Below are positions 1-5,996 of a stretch of 7,294 nucleotides of DNA, in pieces. Source of the stretch: Robiginitomaculum sp. (GTDB taxonomy: Bacteria; Pseudomonadota; Alphaproteobacteria; Caulobacterales; Maricaulaceae); assembly GCA_002733385.1 (NCBI GenBank), contig NVVO01000002.1, positions 106,943 through 114,236 on the forward strand. Reading direction: 5' to 3'. Position 1 is the stretch's first letter, and each line of letters begins with the position of its first letter. The notes below the pieces were generated by a model. The model made no database searches, was not told where the DNA came from, and saw nothing but the letters and a program-made list of their open reading frames with translations. A program made the position numbers and the translations under genes.

Positions 1-426
1 CCCGTATTTTAGACCTGCGCCAGACAAAGCCCATTTCAGCACATGTTCGCAATCATCTGGCCCGGCAGGAAATGGGTATTGCGGCGCCAGACGGTAATCC
101 ACAGACAACACCCGTAATTTGGCACTGTCCGCCATACGCAAACACAGGCCTTCATGGGAATCCATTGAACAGGTGACAAAGCCGCCGCCGTGCAAATACA
201 CCAATACCGGCCCGGCCTCGCGGGATGCCCCCTTGGGCACATACAACCGCACAGGCACAGGAAAATGCGCATGAGGCACATCAAAGTCGAGTATGTCGCG
301 CATCTTCGGCCCCGGCAGATCAAACTTGTTGGTCAAGTTGCGAATTTTATTGTGGATGCTGTAAACTTGGTCAGGCTTCAGCTTCATCTTGTCAAGCTGG
401 GCTTTCCAGTCGTCTGCAAGGCTCAT
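1..426 (-). CDS. alpha/beta hydrolase, HSL (fold-3) family, N-terminal part only
   Basis: The reading frame is open from an ATG at 426 to the window edge, giving 142 residues of the N-terminal half. Two family landmarks are visible: the oxyanion-hole motif HGGGF (79-83) and the block DYRLAPQYPFPAG (110-122). Both are typical of hormone-sensitive-lipase-like esterases, which hydrolyse carboxyl esters of short or medium acyl chains. The catalytic GDSAG serine, Asp and His would lie beyond the left edge and cannot be checked. No signal peptide is seen, so it is probably cytoplasmic. The start is supported by AAGGTG about 9 bases upstream and by a 4-bp ATGA overlap with the preceding DJ-1-like gene. 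It is the fourth gene of the minus-strand operon. The exact substrate is unknown. Confidence 0.9.
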   Translation of the reverse strand, partial: MSLADDWKAQLDKMKLKPDQVYSIHNKIRNLTNKFDLPGPKMRDILDFDVPHAHFPVPVRLYVPKGASREAGPVLVYLHGGGFVTCSMDSHEGLCLRMADSAKLRVLSVDYRLAPQYPFPAGPDDCEHVLKWALSGAGLKYG

Positions 427-1055
427 TTTTCTTCACCTTGCTCAATATCCTTCTCCCCATAAGGCGGGTCTGGATCATACTGCATGGCACTTTGTACGCT
501 ACGCGCAATTACGGGCGTAAACATTTGCCCTGTTAGCCAAAGCGCCATATCAATGCCCGCAGATACACCTGCTGCAGTTATAAGATTTCCGTCACTTACA
601 TACCGTACATCCGCAATAAGTTTGCCGGGTAACCCGCGCTTTTTAAACTCTTCAAAATTCATATGGTGTGTGGTTATTTTTTTCCCTTCTGTCAAGCCAG
701 CCTGTGCCAACAGCATTGAGCCTGTACAGACGCTCGTGACCCATTTTGCAGTTTTGGCTTGGGACCTTAGCCAAGTCAGGAAAACTTCATTTTTCAATAA
801 AGCCCGTGTTCCTTCTCCGCCAGGTATCAGGATGACATCCCAGTCAGAACTGTCAGCTATTGCCGCGTCAGACAAGACACGCATTTTCTTGGCCCCGGTA
901 ATTTGCCCGCCATGTTCGGACAATAATTGCACATTGACAGCGTCCGGCTTGCCAAAATAATTGAAAACTTCATTGATCATTGTGAACACTTCATAGGGGC
1001 CTACGAAATCAAGTTCTTCCACCCCGTCAAATATAAATATTCCGATGCGTATCAT
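423..1055 (-). CDS. DJ-1/PfpI family protein, isonitrile hydratase-like (GATase1-like)
   Basis: This is a 210-residue cytoplasmic protein of the DJ-1/PfpI superfamily. It begins with a beta strand and the DGVEELDFVGPYEVF block (10-24) and has the nucleophile-elbow PGGEG region (78-82). The nucleophilic cysteine C110 sits in SVCTGS, followed by TTHH (128-131) and GVSAGIDMAL (163-172). D16 plus the C110-T111 pair match the Asp/Cys/Thr set known from Pseudomonas isonitrile hydratase, which hydrates isonitriles to N-formamides. That makes this subgroup the best guess. Other members act as chaperones, glyoxalases or transcription-regulator domains, so activity is not proven. There is no AraC-type DNA-binding domain, because the protein ends at about 210 residues. 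The ATG at 1055 overlaps the upstream DUF924 stop by 4 bp, and its own stop overlaps the hydrolase start by 4 bp. Confidence 0.9.
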   Translation of the reverse strand: MIRIGIFIFDGVEELDFVGPYEVFTMINEVFNYFGKPDAVNVQLLSEHGGQITGAKKMRVLSDAAIADSSDWDVILIPGGEGTRALLKNEVFLTWLRSQAKTAKWVTSVCTGSMLLAQAGLTEGKKITTHHMNFEEFKKRGLPGKLIADVRYVSDGNLITAAGVSAGIDMALWLTGQMFTPVIARSVQSAMQYDPDPPYGEKDIEQGEEK

Positions 1056-1612
1056 GGTATATAACCACCACTGTTTAAATAGTGTATCTCCTCGTCCGTG
1101 CTATCACGACCAAGCACGGCATTCCTGTGCGGGTAGCGGCCAAAACGGGCGATGAGCTTGCGGTGCTGGGCAGCGTGAAACAGATTATCCGGATTATCAA
1201 TGCGCATATCCATCAAACGCACGCATTCGTCTTGTGCGGCCATGTCTTCGGCGTGCATATAAGGCATATAAATAAACGCACGTCTAGTCTGGCCAGTTTT
1301 GAGATCATAACCTCTGTCAACTGCCTGTTTCGCACAAACCAGCGCCAAATCGTCCCAGGCAAATGCCGCTTTGGTGCCCCTATACATATTGCGCGAAAAT
1401 TGATCGAGCGCAATGATCAGCGCCAGGGCGGAAGCGGGCTCGTCCTGCCAGTCATGACCACCTGTGGTGGTGAGCAGGGCGGCGGCACTGATGGAAAAGT
1501 CTTCAAACCGGGCGCGAATGTCCGCGTCAAATGCATCAGACCGCACATACCATTTTTCTGGCCCGGCTTGTTCGAACCAGAAATCCAAGATATGGTCTGG
1601 CTGCACACTCAA
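1052..1612 (-). CDS. DUF924 family protein
   Basis: This 186-residue protein belongs to the DUF924 family, an alpha-helical TPR-like fold of unknown biochemical role. Family hallmarks are visible in order: LDFWFE (9-14), LDQFSRNMYRG (69-79), AFAWD (83-87), FIYMPYMHAE (113-122), H150, and the C-terminal signature RFGRYPHRN followed by LGRDST (156-172). The length is normal for the family. The start is a TTG at 1612 whose last two bases fall in the TGA stop of the acyl-CoA synthetase gene (TTGA). A GTG two codons later (1606) is an alternative start without overlap. No good Shine-Dalgarno precedes either, which fits translational coupling. Function is unknown; the operon suggests a link to lipid or small-molecule metabolism, but this is only contextual. 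Confidence 0.92.
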   Translation of the reverse strand: MSVQPDHILDFWFEQAGPEKWYVRSDAFDADIRARFEDFSISAAALLTTTGGHDWQDEPASALALIIALDQFSRNMYRGTKAAFAWDDLALVCAKQAVDRGYDLKTGQTRRAFIYMPYMHAEDMAAQDECVRLMDMRIDNPDNLFHAAQHRKLIARFGRYPHRNAVLGRDSTDEEIHYLNSGGYIP

Positions 1613-3402
1613 AGCTTGAACGCCGCTTTTTCAATCTGCTTGAAAATACTGGCAGTGACGCGGACATATTTGCCCTTGTCCGGGTGGGCCATATAGACCG
1701 GGTCAGATATTTTTGCCGGGTCAAAGCCTTGTTTCACCAAATCGGTTTTCTTGTATTTAAATGTACCCGTCGTGTCGGTTTCATTGCTGATCCGCAAAAA
1801 AACCGGGCGGGCGCTGGGCTGAAGTGCATCTTTAATATGCTGATAAAGTCCGGTCAAATCCAAATCCGTGTCTGCCACCAAAGCGGCCATGCCGGCTTTT
1901 CCGTCATAGCCAGCTATGGGCACACCGTAGACATTGGCCTGATGAACCCCGGCAAATTCCGTAAGTGCGGCGGCAACCTCATTGGTAGACACATTTTCCG
2001 CTTTCCAGCGAAATGTGTCGCCGATACGGTCGACAAAATAATAATACCCGTCCTTGTCGCGCCACAATAAATCTCCGGTGCGAAACCAAGCATCGCCCTT
2101 AACATAAACATCGTGCAGTATTTTTTTAGCGCTGGCCTCTTTATCCTCATAGCCTTCATAGCGAAAGCGAGCTTCGTCGGTACGGATTTCGCCGATCAAT
2201 TCGCCAATTTCGTCGTCCGAAGTGCGCTGGTAAAATCCGTCAGACCCACGGATATGGGTATTTGTCTCCACGTCAAAACGGATTAAATCTCCGTTTGATT
2301 TCTTACGGAGGTAATTGGGAATGCGACCAACCGCGCCGACCTTGCCTGTAAAATTAAACAAGGAAATATTGCCTTCGGTGGCTCCGTAAAATTCAACCAC
2401 CGCCGGAATATTAAAACGCTCAACAAATTTTGGCCACACTTCGGGCCGCAAGCCGTTACCGATAATACAGCGTATAGAATGGCTACGGTCATTTAGCCCG
2501 GGCGGCGCATTCAGCAAAAATCTGCACAATTCGCCCACATACATAAACAGCGTCGCTTCAAACCGAACCGCTTCATCCCAGAAACTGGAGGCCGAAAATT
2601 TCGGACGCACAATCACAGCCCCCCCGACACTGAGCGCCAAGCCGACACCGCACAAACCGCCTGTTGCATGATACAAGGGCAGAACCATCATCATTCTGTC
2701 GGCCGGGCCAGACTCCGAAGCCACAACAAACCCGCGCATATAATATTGCCCGCGTGTGTGGGTCATCTTGGCCGCCTTGGGCAGGCCCGTGGTTCCAGAC
2801 GTAAACATTTTCATAAATTGATCACCGGCCGTCATGCCCTTGCGAACATTTTTACCCGGACGCGCACTGTCTTGTGCAGCCAATTCAGCATCAAAGTCCG
2901 GCAACTTCCCTGCTTTGCCAAATGCGCCAAATGCGCTTATATCGCCGCCTAAATGTTTTTTAGCACTGCGCCAGGCGGTCAGATATTCGCAATCAACGAT
3001 GACCAATTTCGCATTGGAAATGTTTACGCAATGAGCCAGAGCCGCCGCCCTAAGCTGGTAATTGATCAAGGCGGGAACCACGCCAACTTTGGATAAGCCA
3101 AACCAAATACCGACATATTCCAACCGGTTGCGGGCGAATATACAGACCGTATCGCCGCGCACCACACCTTGCGCCAAAGCCCAATTTGCCACCCTATTGG
3201 CATAAGCGTCAAATTCTCTATATGTCCACTGCCTGTCATCCGCTATGAAAGCAATATTATCCGGAAATGCATCAACGATACGCTCAATATCATCCGGCAC
3301 CAGATTACTGGAGCCACTGTCAACATCCGACACCGCCGCCAACAAACGCTTGCTCTTGCGGATGAATTTCAACTCTTCAATAATCTTGGTTATGAATTTC
3401 AT
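1609..3402 (-). CDS. long-chain/very-long-chain acyl-CoA synthetase, FATP (SLC27-like) family
   Basis: This 597-residue member of the ANL (AMP-forming) superfamily activates fatty acids to acyl-CoA through an acyl-AMP intermediate. The ATP-binding loop MFTSGTTGLPKA spans 199-210. The adenine-binding VEFYGATEGN is at 336-345, RTGD at 441-444, and the FATP/VLACS signature DRIGDTFRWKAENVST at 458-473. The late TGTFKYKK (545-552) probably carries the catalytic lysine K549. Together these point to the fatty-acid-transport-protein branch rather than classic FadD. The length is normal for FATP-type enzymes. It probably acts at the inner face of the cytoplasmic membrane. It is the first gene of the minus-strand operon and overlaps DUF924 by 4 bp. 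The ATG at 3402 has only a weak Shine-Dalgarno. A 9-bp tandem duplication (2917-2934) encodes AFGAFG at residues 158-163, in a variable region. Confidence 0.95.
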   Translation of the reverse strand: MKFITKIIEELKFIRKSKRLLAAVSDVDSGSSNLVPDDIERIVDAFPDNIAFIADDRQWTYREFDAYANRVANWALAQGVVRGDTVCIFARNRLEYVGIWFGLSKVGVVPALINYQLRAAALAHCVNISNAKLVIVDCEYLTAWRSAKKHLGGDISAFGAFGKAGKLPDFDAELAAQDSARPGKNVRKGMTAGDQFMKMFTSGTTGLPKAAKMTHTRGQYYMRGFVVASESGPADRMMMVLPLYHATGGLCGVGLALSVGGAVIVRPKFSASSFWDEAVRFEATLFMYVGELCRFLLNAPPGLNDRSHSIRCIIGNGLRPEVWPKFVERFNIPAVVEFYGATEGNISLFNFTGKVGAVGRIPNYLRKKSNGDLIRFDVETNTHIRGSDGFYQRTSDDEIGELIGEIRTDEARFRYEGYEDKEASAKKILHDVYVKGDAWFRTGDLLWRDKDGYYYFVDRIGDTFRWKAENVSTNEVAAALTEFAGVHQANVYGVPIAGYDGKAGMAALVADTDLDLTGLYQHIKDALQPSARPVFLRISNETDTTGTFKYKKTDLVKQGFDPAKISDPVYMAHPDKGKYVRVTASIFKQIEKAAFKL

Positions 3403-3408
3403 GGGCTA

Positions 3409-3436
3409 TACATAACTGCCGGAAGTTTTCGGTCAA
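3409..3436 (-). promoter_or_regulatory. possible sigma-70-type promoter for the acyl-CoA synthetase operon
   Basis: On the minus strand TTGACC (3431-3436) is followed after 16 bases by TATGTA (3409-3414). The -35 matches 5 of 6 consensus bases, but the -10 matches only 3. The transcript would start within a few bases of the ATG at 3402 and be nearly leaderless. It lies between the minus-strand terminator (3463-3495) and the operon, where a separate operon promoter would be expected if that terminator is efficient. Confidence 0.3.
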
Positions 3437-3462
3437 GAGTTTCTCAACTTTAACAAGCGCAC

Positions 3463-3495
3463 AAAAAAAGACCCTTTGCGCTAACAAAGGGTCTT
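3463..3495 (-). terminator. strong intrinsic terminator, minus-strand orientation
   Basis: Arms AAGACCCTTTG (3468-3478) and CAAAGGGTCTT (3485-3495) are perfectly complementary over 11 bp around a 6-base loop. Read on the minus strand, the stem runs into seven T residues (3463-3469); the first two also form the base of the stem. On the plus strand no T-run follows, so it stops transcription only on the minus strand. No minus-strand protein gene lies upstream of it in the window, so it must end a short untranslated transcript or interrupt a leader. Confidence 0.88.
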
Positions 3496-3503
3496 GGAGT
3501 TTG

Positions 3504-3536
3504 TGGGCGGGGTTTCGCGTTTGAAACTTCCGCCCA
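3504..3536 (-). other. internal hairpin of the predicted small RNA
   Basis: On the minus strand TGGGCGG (3536-3530) pairs with CCGCCCA (3510-3504), and GTTTC (3527-3523) pairs with GAAAC (3516-3512). AA opposite C forms a small internal loop, and AAACGC is the terminal loop. It gives 12 base pairs, seven of them a GC-rich lower stem. It is independent of the terminator stem, so the RNA would have a two-hairpin architecture. Confidence 0.7.
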
Positions 3537-3571
3537 TGATCTGTGGGAGCAGTTCATTCCCCCTATACTTT

Positions 3572-3587
3572 GCAACCCCCGTGCCAA
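3572..3587 (-). promoter_or_regulatory. sigma-54 (RpoN) -24/-12 promoter
   Basis: The minus strand reads TTGGCAC (3587-3581), five G residues (3580-3576), then TTGC (3575-3572) followed by A. This matches the known sigma-54 consensus TGGCACG-N4-TTGC[A/T] at every conserved position, with the GG and GC doublets at exact 12-base spacing. The predicted start is at 3560. The site is intergenic and points toward a terminator about 65-100 bp downstream. Such promoters require an ATP-dependent enhancer-binding activator. Confidence 0.85.
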
Positions 3588-3661
3588 CTCAAAGCCAAGT
3601 CAAAACAGGGGGAAATCAGGGAAAAACCCACACAAAATTCGCCGAACACGCGAAATTGGCA

Positions 3662-3690
3662 CAGTTACAAAGCGGACACCAGTGTAACTG
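3662..3690. promoter_or_regulatory. inverted repeat, candidate activator or regulator binding site
   Basis: CAGTTACA (3662-3669) and TGTAACTG (3683-3690) are perfect 8-bp inverted arms separated by 13 bases. The centre lies about 116 bp upstream of the predicted sigma-54 start at 3560, within the usual range of enhancer sites for NtrC-type activators. It also lies about 165 bp before the htrA start codon, so it could serve htrA instead, or both divergent promoters. The motif is not one I can assign to a named regulator. Confidence 0.5.
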
Positions 3691-3714
3691 CCCCATTTTG
3701 AAACACACATATCC

Positions 3715-3743
3715 TTACCCTTGGTCTTAAAATTTGGTAATAT
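3715..3743 (+). promoter_or_regulatory. weak candidate promoter for htrA
   Basis: TTACCC (3715-3720) is followed after 17 bases by TAATAT (3738-3743), a 3/6 and 4/6 match to the sigma-70 boxes. It would give a leader of roughly 90 bases before the GTG at 3841. No clear sigma-32 or EcfG-type promoter was found in the upstream region. Apart from this and the sigma-54 elements on the other strand, the stretch 3588-3828 shows nothing recognisable and has no convincing coding frame. Confidence 0.2.
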
Positions 3744-3828
3744 TCTGTCCATAGGGCTTGAAGCGGCGCGGCGGAAGTTTACATTTAACCCAACTAGATT
3801 TGTCATATGGACAACCAACCAGACACTT

Positions 3829-3834
3829 AAGGAG
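3829..3834 (+). promoter_or_regulatory. Shine-Dalgarno of htrA, fixing the GTG start
   Basis: AAGGAG lies six bases before the GTG at 3841. The frame is open further upstream to a TTG at 3721, but translation from there would put 40 non-signal-like residues before the hydrophobic signal sequence. The GTG start gives a normal Sec signal peptide beginning MKKT. Confidence 0.88.
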
Positions 3835-3840
3835 TGTAGC

Positions 3841-5358
3841 GTGAAAAAAACCATCATAGTCAGTGCCTTATTGGCGAGCAGCATTTTAGTTGCCCCGCTA
3901 TTTGTTTCTTCCCATGCCAACGCCCAATCCAACTGGCCCCTGCTCGGTGGTAAAGCCAATAGCAATCAAGGTCTGACCATTGATCCGGCCCGAGGCGTGC
4001 TGACCCTGGCCCCCTTGCTGGAGCGCACCACCCCAGCCGTGGTCAATATATCCGTATCCTCCACCGTCAAAATCCCGAAAAATCCGTTTGCAGGTCAAAA
4101 TCTTGACAACGAATTTATGGAGCGGTTTTTTGGCGAGCGCGGCAATCCGTTCCGAAATAATGAAAATGGAGACAATGAAGATGCTGAAAACGCAGAACGC
4201 ACCATGCGCTCGGCAGGTTCCGGCGTCATCATCAATGGGCCTAAAGGCTATGTGCTGACCAATCACCATGTCATTGCCAAAGCCGACGAAATCACCATCA
4301 CCCTGACCGACCGCCGCCAAGTGACGGCCGAGGTTATAGGTACTGATCCCAAAACCGATATTGCCTTGCTGAAAATCGACTTACCCGGATTGACGCAGGT
4401 TAATCTGGCCAATTCCGATCAGGTCAAAGTCGGGGATTATGTCATCGCCATTGGCAATTCATTTGGCATCGGCCAGACCGTCACCACCGGCATTGTCTCG
4501 GCTCTGGGCCGTTCATCATTTGCGCGCGGCGATCTGTACCAAAACTATATCCAGACCGACGCCGCCATCAATCAAGGCAATTCAGGTGGTGCCTTGATCA
4601 ATTCCAAAGGCGAATTGATCGGGATTAACTCGGCTATTTTGTCGCGCTCTGGCGGCTCTAACGGTATCGGTTTTGCCGTGCCTGCCAATATGATTAGCGG
4701 GATTATGGACCAGTTGATTAGTTACGGTGAAGTGCGCCGGGGCCGTATTGGCGTCGGCATCCAGGACATCAGCCCCACCTTGCAAGAAGCTATGGGACTA
4801 GACAGCCGCGACGGCGCACTGGTGCGACAGGTGGAAGACGATAGCCCTGCCGATAAAGCCGGGCTTAAGGTCGGCGATGTGATTGTCGAATTTAACGGCC
4901 AGGAAATTCTCGATAGCGACGATATCCGTAATGCTGTCGGCGCAGTTGAGCGCGGCACTCGCGCCAAAATCAGCTATATAAGGGACGGTAAAATACGCAC
5001 AACCAAAATCAATGTTGAAGCCGCGCCTGACGACGAAGACACGGATGCAACTGCGACCGACGACACCGAAAGCGGCACGACCCCGGCAAGCGTTGACGCC
5101 TTTGACGGCGCAATTCTCACCAATATTCCAACGGATAGTGAGGCAAGCGGCGGAACGGACGGGGTTCTGGTCACCAAAGTCCGCAGAGGTTCCGACGCAT
5201 GGGAGGCGGGCCTACGCAAAGACGACATCATCCGCGCCGTAAACAACAAAGACATAAAAGACCTGACGGCGTTCAAAAGGCAGATCGCCAAAAAAGACGG
5301 TGCCATGTTCCTAAGTGTGCAGCGCGGCAGAAACCGGATTTTTGTCGCGGTTAGGTAA
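3841..5358 (+). CDS. degP: periplasmic serine endoprotease, DegP/HtrA (Do) family
   Basis: A 505-residue exported protease/chaperone for damaged envelope proteins. The signal peptide MKKTIIVSALLASSILVAPL is followed by SHANA, with likely cleavage after A28. The trypsin-like domain holds the triad H143 (TNHHVI), D173 (DPKTDIALLKI) and S248 (QGNSGGAL). Two PDZ domains follow, at about 300-395 and 415-505, joined by an acidic linker rich in Asp and Thr (396-411). An acidic, Asn/Glu-rich stretch at 105-119 sits at the LA-loop position, which controls the active site in DegP. Domain order and length are those of a full Do-type protease, so nothing is missing. It is transcribed divergently from the acyl-CoA synthetase operon. 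The next gene, 97 bp downstream, encodes a small exported protein. DegP versus DegQ cannot be told apart here. Confidence 0.95.
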   Translation: MKKTIIVSALLASSILVAPLFVSSHANAQSNWPLLGGKANSNQGLTIDPARGVLTLAPLLERTTPAVVNISVSSTVKIPKNPFAGQNLDNEFMERFFGERGNPFRNNENGDNEDAENAERTMRSAGSGVIINGPKGYVLTNHHVIAKADEITITLTDRRQVTAEVIGTDPKTDIALLKIDLPGLTQVNLANSDQVKVGDYVIAIGNSFGIGQTVTTGIVSALGRSSFARGDLYQNYIQTDAAINQGNSGGALINSKGELIGINSAILSRSGGSNGIGFAVPANMISGIMDQLISYGEVRRGRIGVGIQDISPTLQEAMGLDSRDGALVRQVEDDSPADKAGLKVGDVIVEFNGQEILDSDDIRNAVGAVERGTRAKISYIRDGKIRTTKINVEAAPDDEDTDATATDDTESGTTPASVDAFDGAILTNIPTDSEASGGTDGVLVTKVRRGSDAWEAGLRKDDIIRAVNNKDIKDLTAFKRQIAKKDGAMFLSVQRGRNRIFVAVR

Positions 5359-5390
5359 TGGGCGGTATTAAAAGCTCGCCATAGCTGTGC

Positions 5391-5419
5391 TTGTACATTT
5401 CGCGGAACCATTGTATATA
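5391..5419 (+). promoter_or_regulatory. candidate sigma-70-type promoter for the small exported protein
   Basis: TTGTAC (5391-5396) and TATATA (5414-5419) are separated by 17 bases, with 3/6 and 4/6 matches to consensus. It would give a leader of about 30 bases before the ATG at 5456. No terminator is seen between htrA and this gene, so read-through from htrA is also possible. Confidence 0.35.
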
Positions 5420-5455
5420 TGTGTCTGATAAATGTTTTAATTGTGTAGGGTGATC

Positions 5456-5974
5456 ATGCGCACTTTTCTGTCTGCTATTTTTTTCGTTGCACTTTTGGCT
5501 ACTTGCTCTGCAAACAAACAAACCGCGTCTAAAGCAGACGTTTATGCATGGAGCATTGGCACGCTTACTGAATTGGCGACTATCTATCCAACGTCCTTTC
5601 AAACGATGATTGAAACCGCATATATGCCTGATGGTCTTGACTTTACTAAGGCGAACTTAAACTATGACAAAAATTCGAATATGCAGCTTTCCCTTGACTC
5701 GGTTGACAAAAAAACCCTACGCAATATTGGCATTATCTCCTCATTAGCTGAATATTGCGATTTGGAATGGGTCAGCAATAACTTCAGCCCGATGATGCAA
5801 TGGCAACGCTTGCACGTATCAGTCAAGGAAAGAAACGGATACCAAATTAGGGTTGTTGGCTTCATACACGGCTTCGCCCAAGGCAGTGCCGACGGTTGGC
5901 TACAGAAAAACAGTGCTAAATGCGAACAAGTACGGCGCATATTAAAAGGCCGTTTATTCAGCGACAAGTTTTAA
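5456..5974 (+). CDS. small exported protein of unknown function, possible lipoprotein
   Basis: A 172-residue protein with a positively charged N-terminus and a hydrophobic segment (MRTFLSAIFFVALLATC) ending at C17. LATC resembles a lipobox, but Thr at -1 is unusual, so signal peptidase I cleavage after CSA is also possible. The mature part carries two further cysteines, C101 and C156, which could form a disulfide in the periplasm. The segments LAEYCDLEW (97-105) and FIHGFAQGS (136-144) resemble a pattern I associate with uncharacterised alphaproteobacterial secreted proteins (CGLDW ... HG..QG ... C); this is recollection, not a search. The ATG at 5456 is chosen because AGGG lies five bases upstream, against a TTG at 5441. 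It follows htrA on the same strand and converges with the thioesterase gene 22 bp further on. Confidence 0.8.
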   Translation: MRTFLSAIFFVALLATCSANKQTASKADVYAWSIGTLTELATIYPTSFQTMIETAYMPDGLDFTKANLNYDKNSNMQLSLDSVDKKTLRNIGIISSLAEYCDLEWVSNNFSPMMQWQRLHVSVKERNGYQIRVVGFIHGFAQGSADGWLQKNSAKCEQVRRILKGRLFSDKF

Positions 5975-5996
5975 AGCCTGCATACCTAACCTAAAC

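Larger units (their letters stand above)
3463..3560 (-). ncRNA. predicted sigma-54-dependent small RNA (about 98 nt)
   Basis: The RNA is bounded by a consensus sigma-54 promoter, with predicted +1 at the G at 3560 (12 bases past the -12 C), and by an intrinsic terminator ending near 3463. It would fold into an unpaired 5' segment containing CUCCCAC, then a hairpin at 3504-3536. That hairpin has stem UGGGCGG/CCGCCCA, an AA/C internal loop, stem GUUUC/GAAAC and loop AAACGC. A linker with ACUCC and the terminator hairpin with its U tail follow. CUCC-type single-stranded segments could pair with Shine-Dalgarno sequences, and the U tail suits Hfq, but both points are inference. I do not recognise it as 6S, SRP, tmRNA or any named family. 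It could also be a terminated leader of the acyl-CoA synthetase operon, whose ATG is 60 bases past the terminator. Confidence 0.68.

Noticed and set aside
482..497. TGGCAC-N5-ACGC on the plus strand, a partial sigma-54 match
   Set aside because: It lies inside the DJ-1-like gene, lacks the TT of the -12 box, and no suitable transcript follows it.
1082..2070. Long plus-strand open frames opposite the DUF924 and acyl-CoA synthetase genes
   Set aside because: They are antisense shadows of clearly recognised minus-strand genes and show no domain signature or Shine-Dalgarno.
3450..3557. 35-codon minus-strand ORF (starting MNCSHRSW) across the predicted small RNA
   Set aside because: It reads straight through the intrinsic terminator and its T-run, has no usable Shine-Dalgarno, and its composition is unlike a protein.
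3656..3674. Plus-strand TTGGCAC resembling a sigma-54 -24 box facing htrA
   Set aside because: No GC doublet occurs at the required 12-base spacing (the bases there are AA), so the -12 half is missing.
3496..3720. 6S RNA, tmRNA or SRP RNA in the intergenic gap
   Set aside because: No long closing stem with a central bubble, no tRNA-like ends and no SRP Alu/domain IV motif were found; the two-hairpin form with a sigma-54 promoter fits a regulatory RNA better.
5359..5385. GGCG/CGCC hairpin just after the htrA stop
   Set aside because: Only a short, bulged stem with no following T-run, so not supported as an intrinsic terminator.
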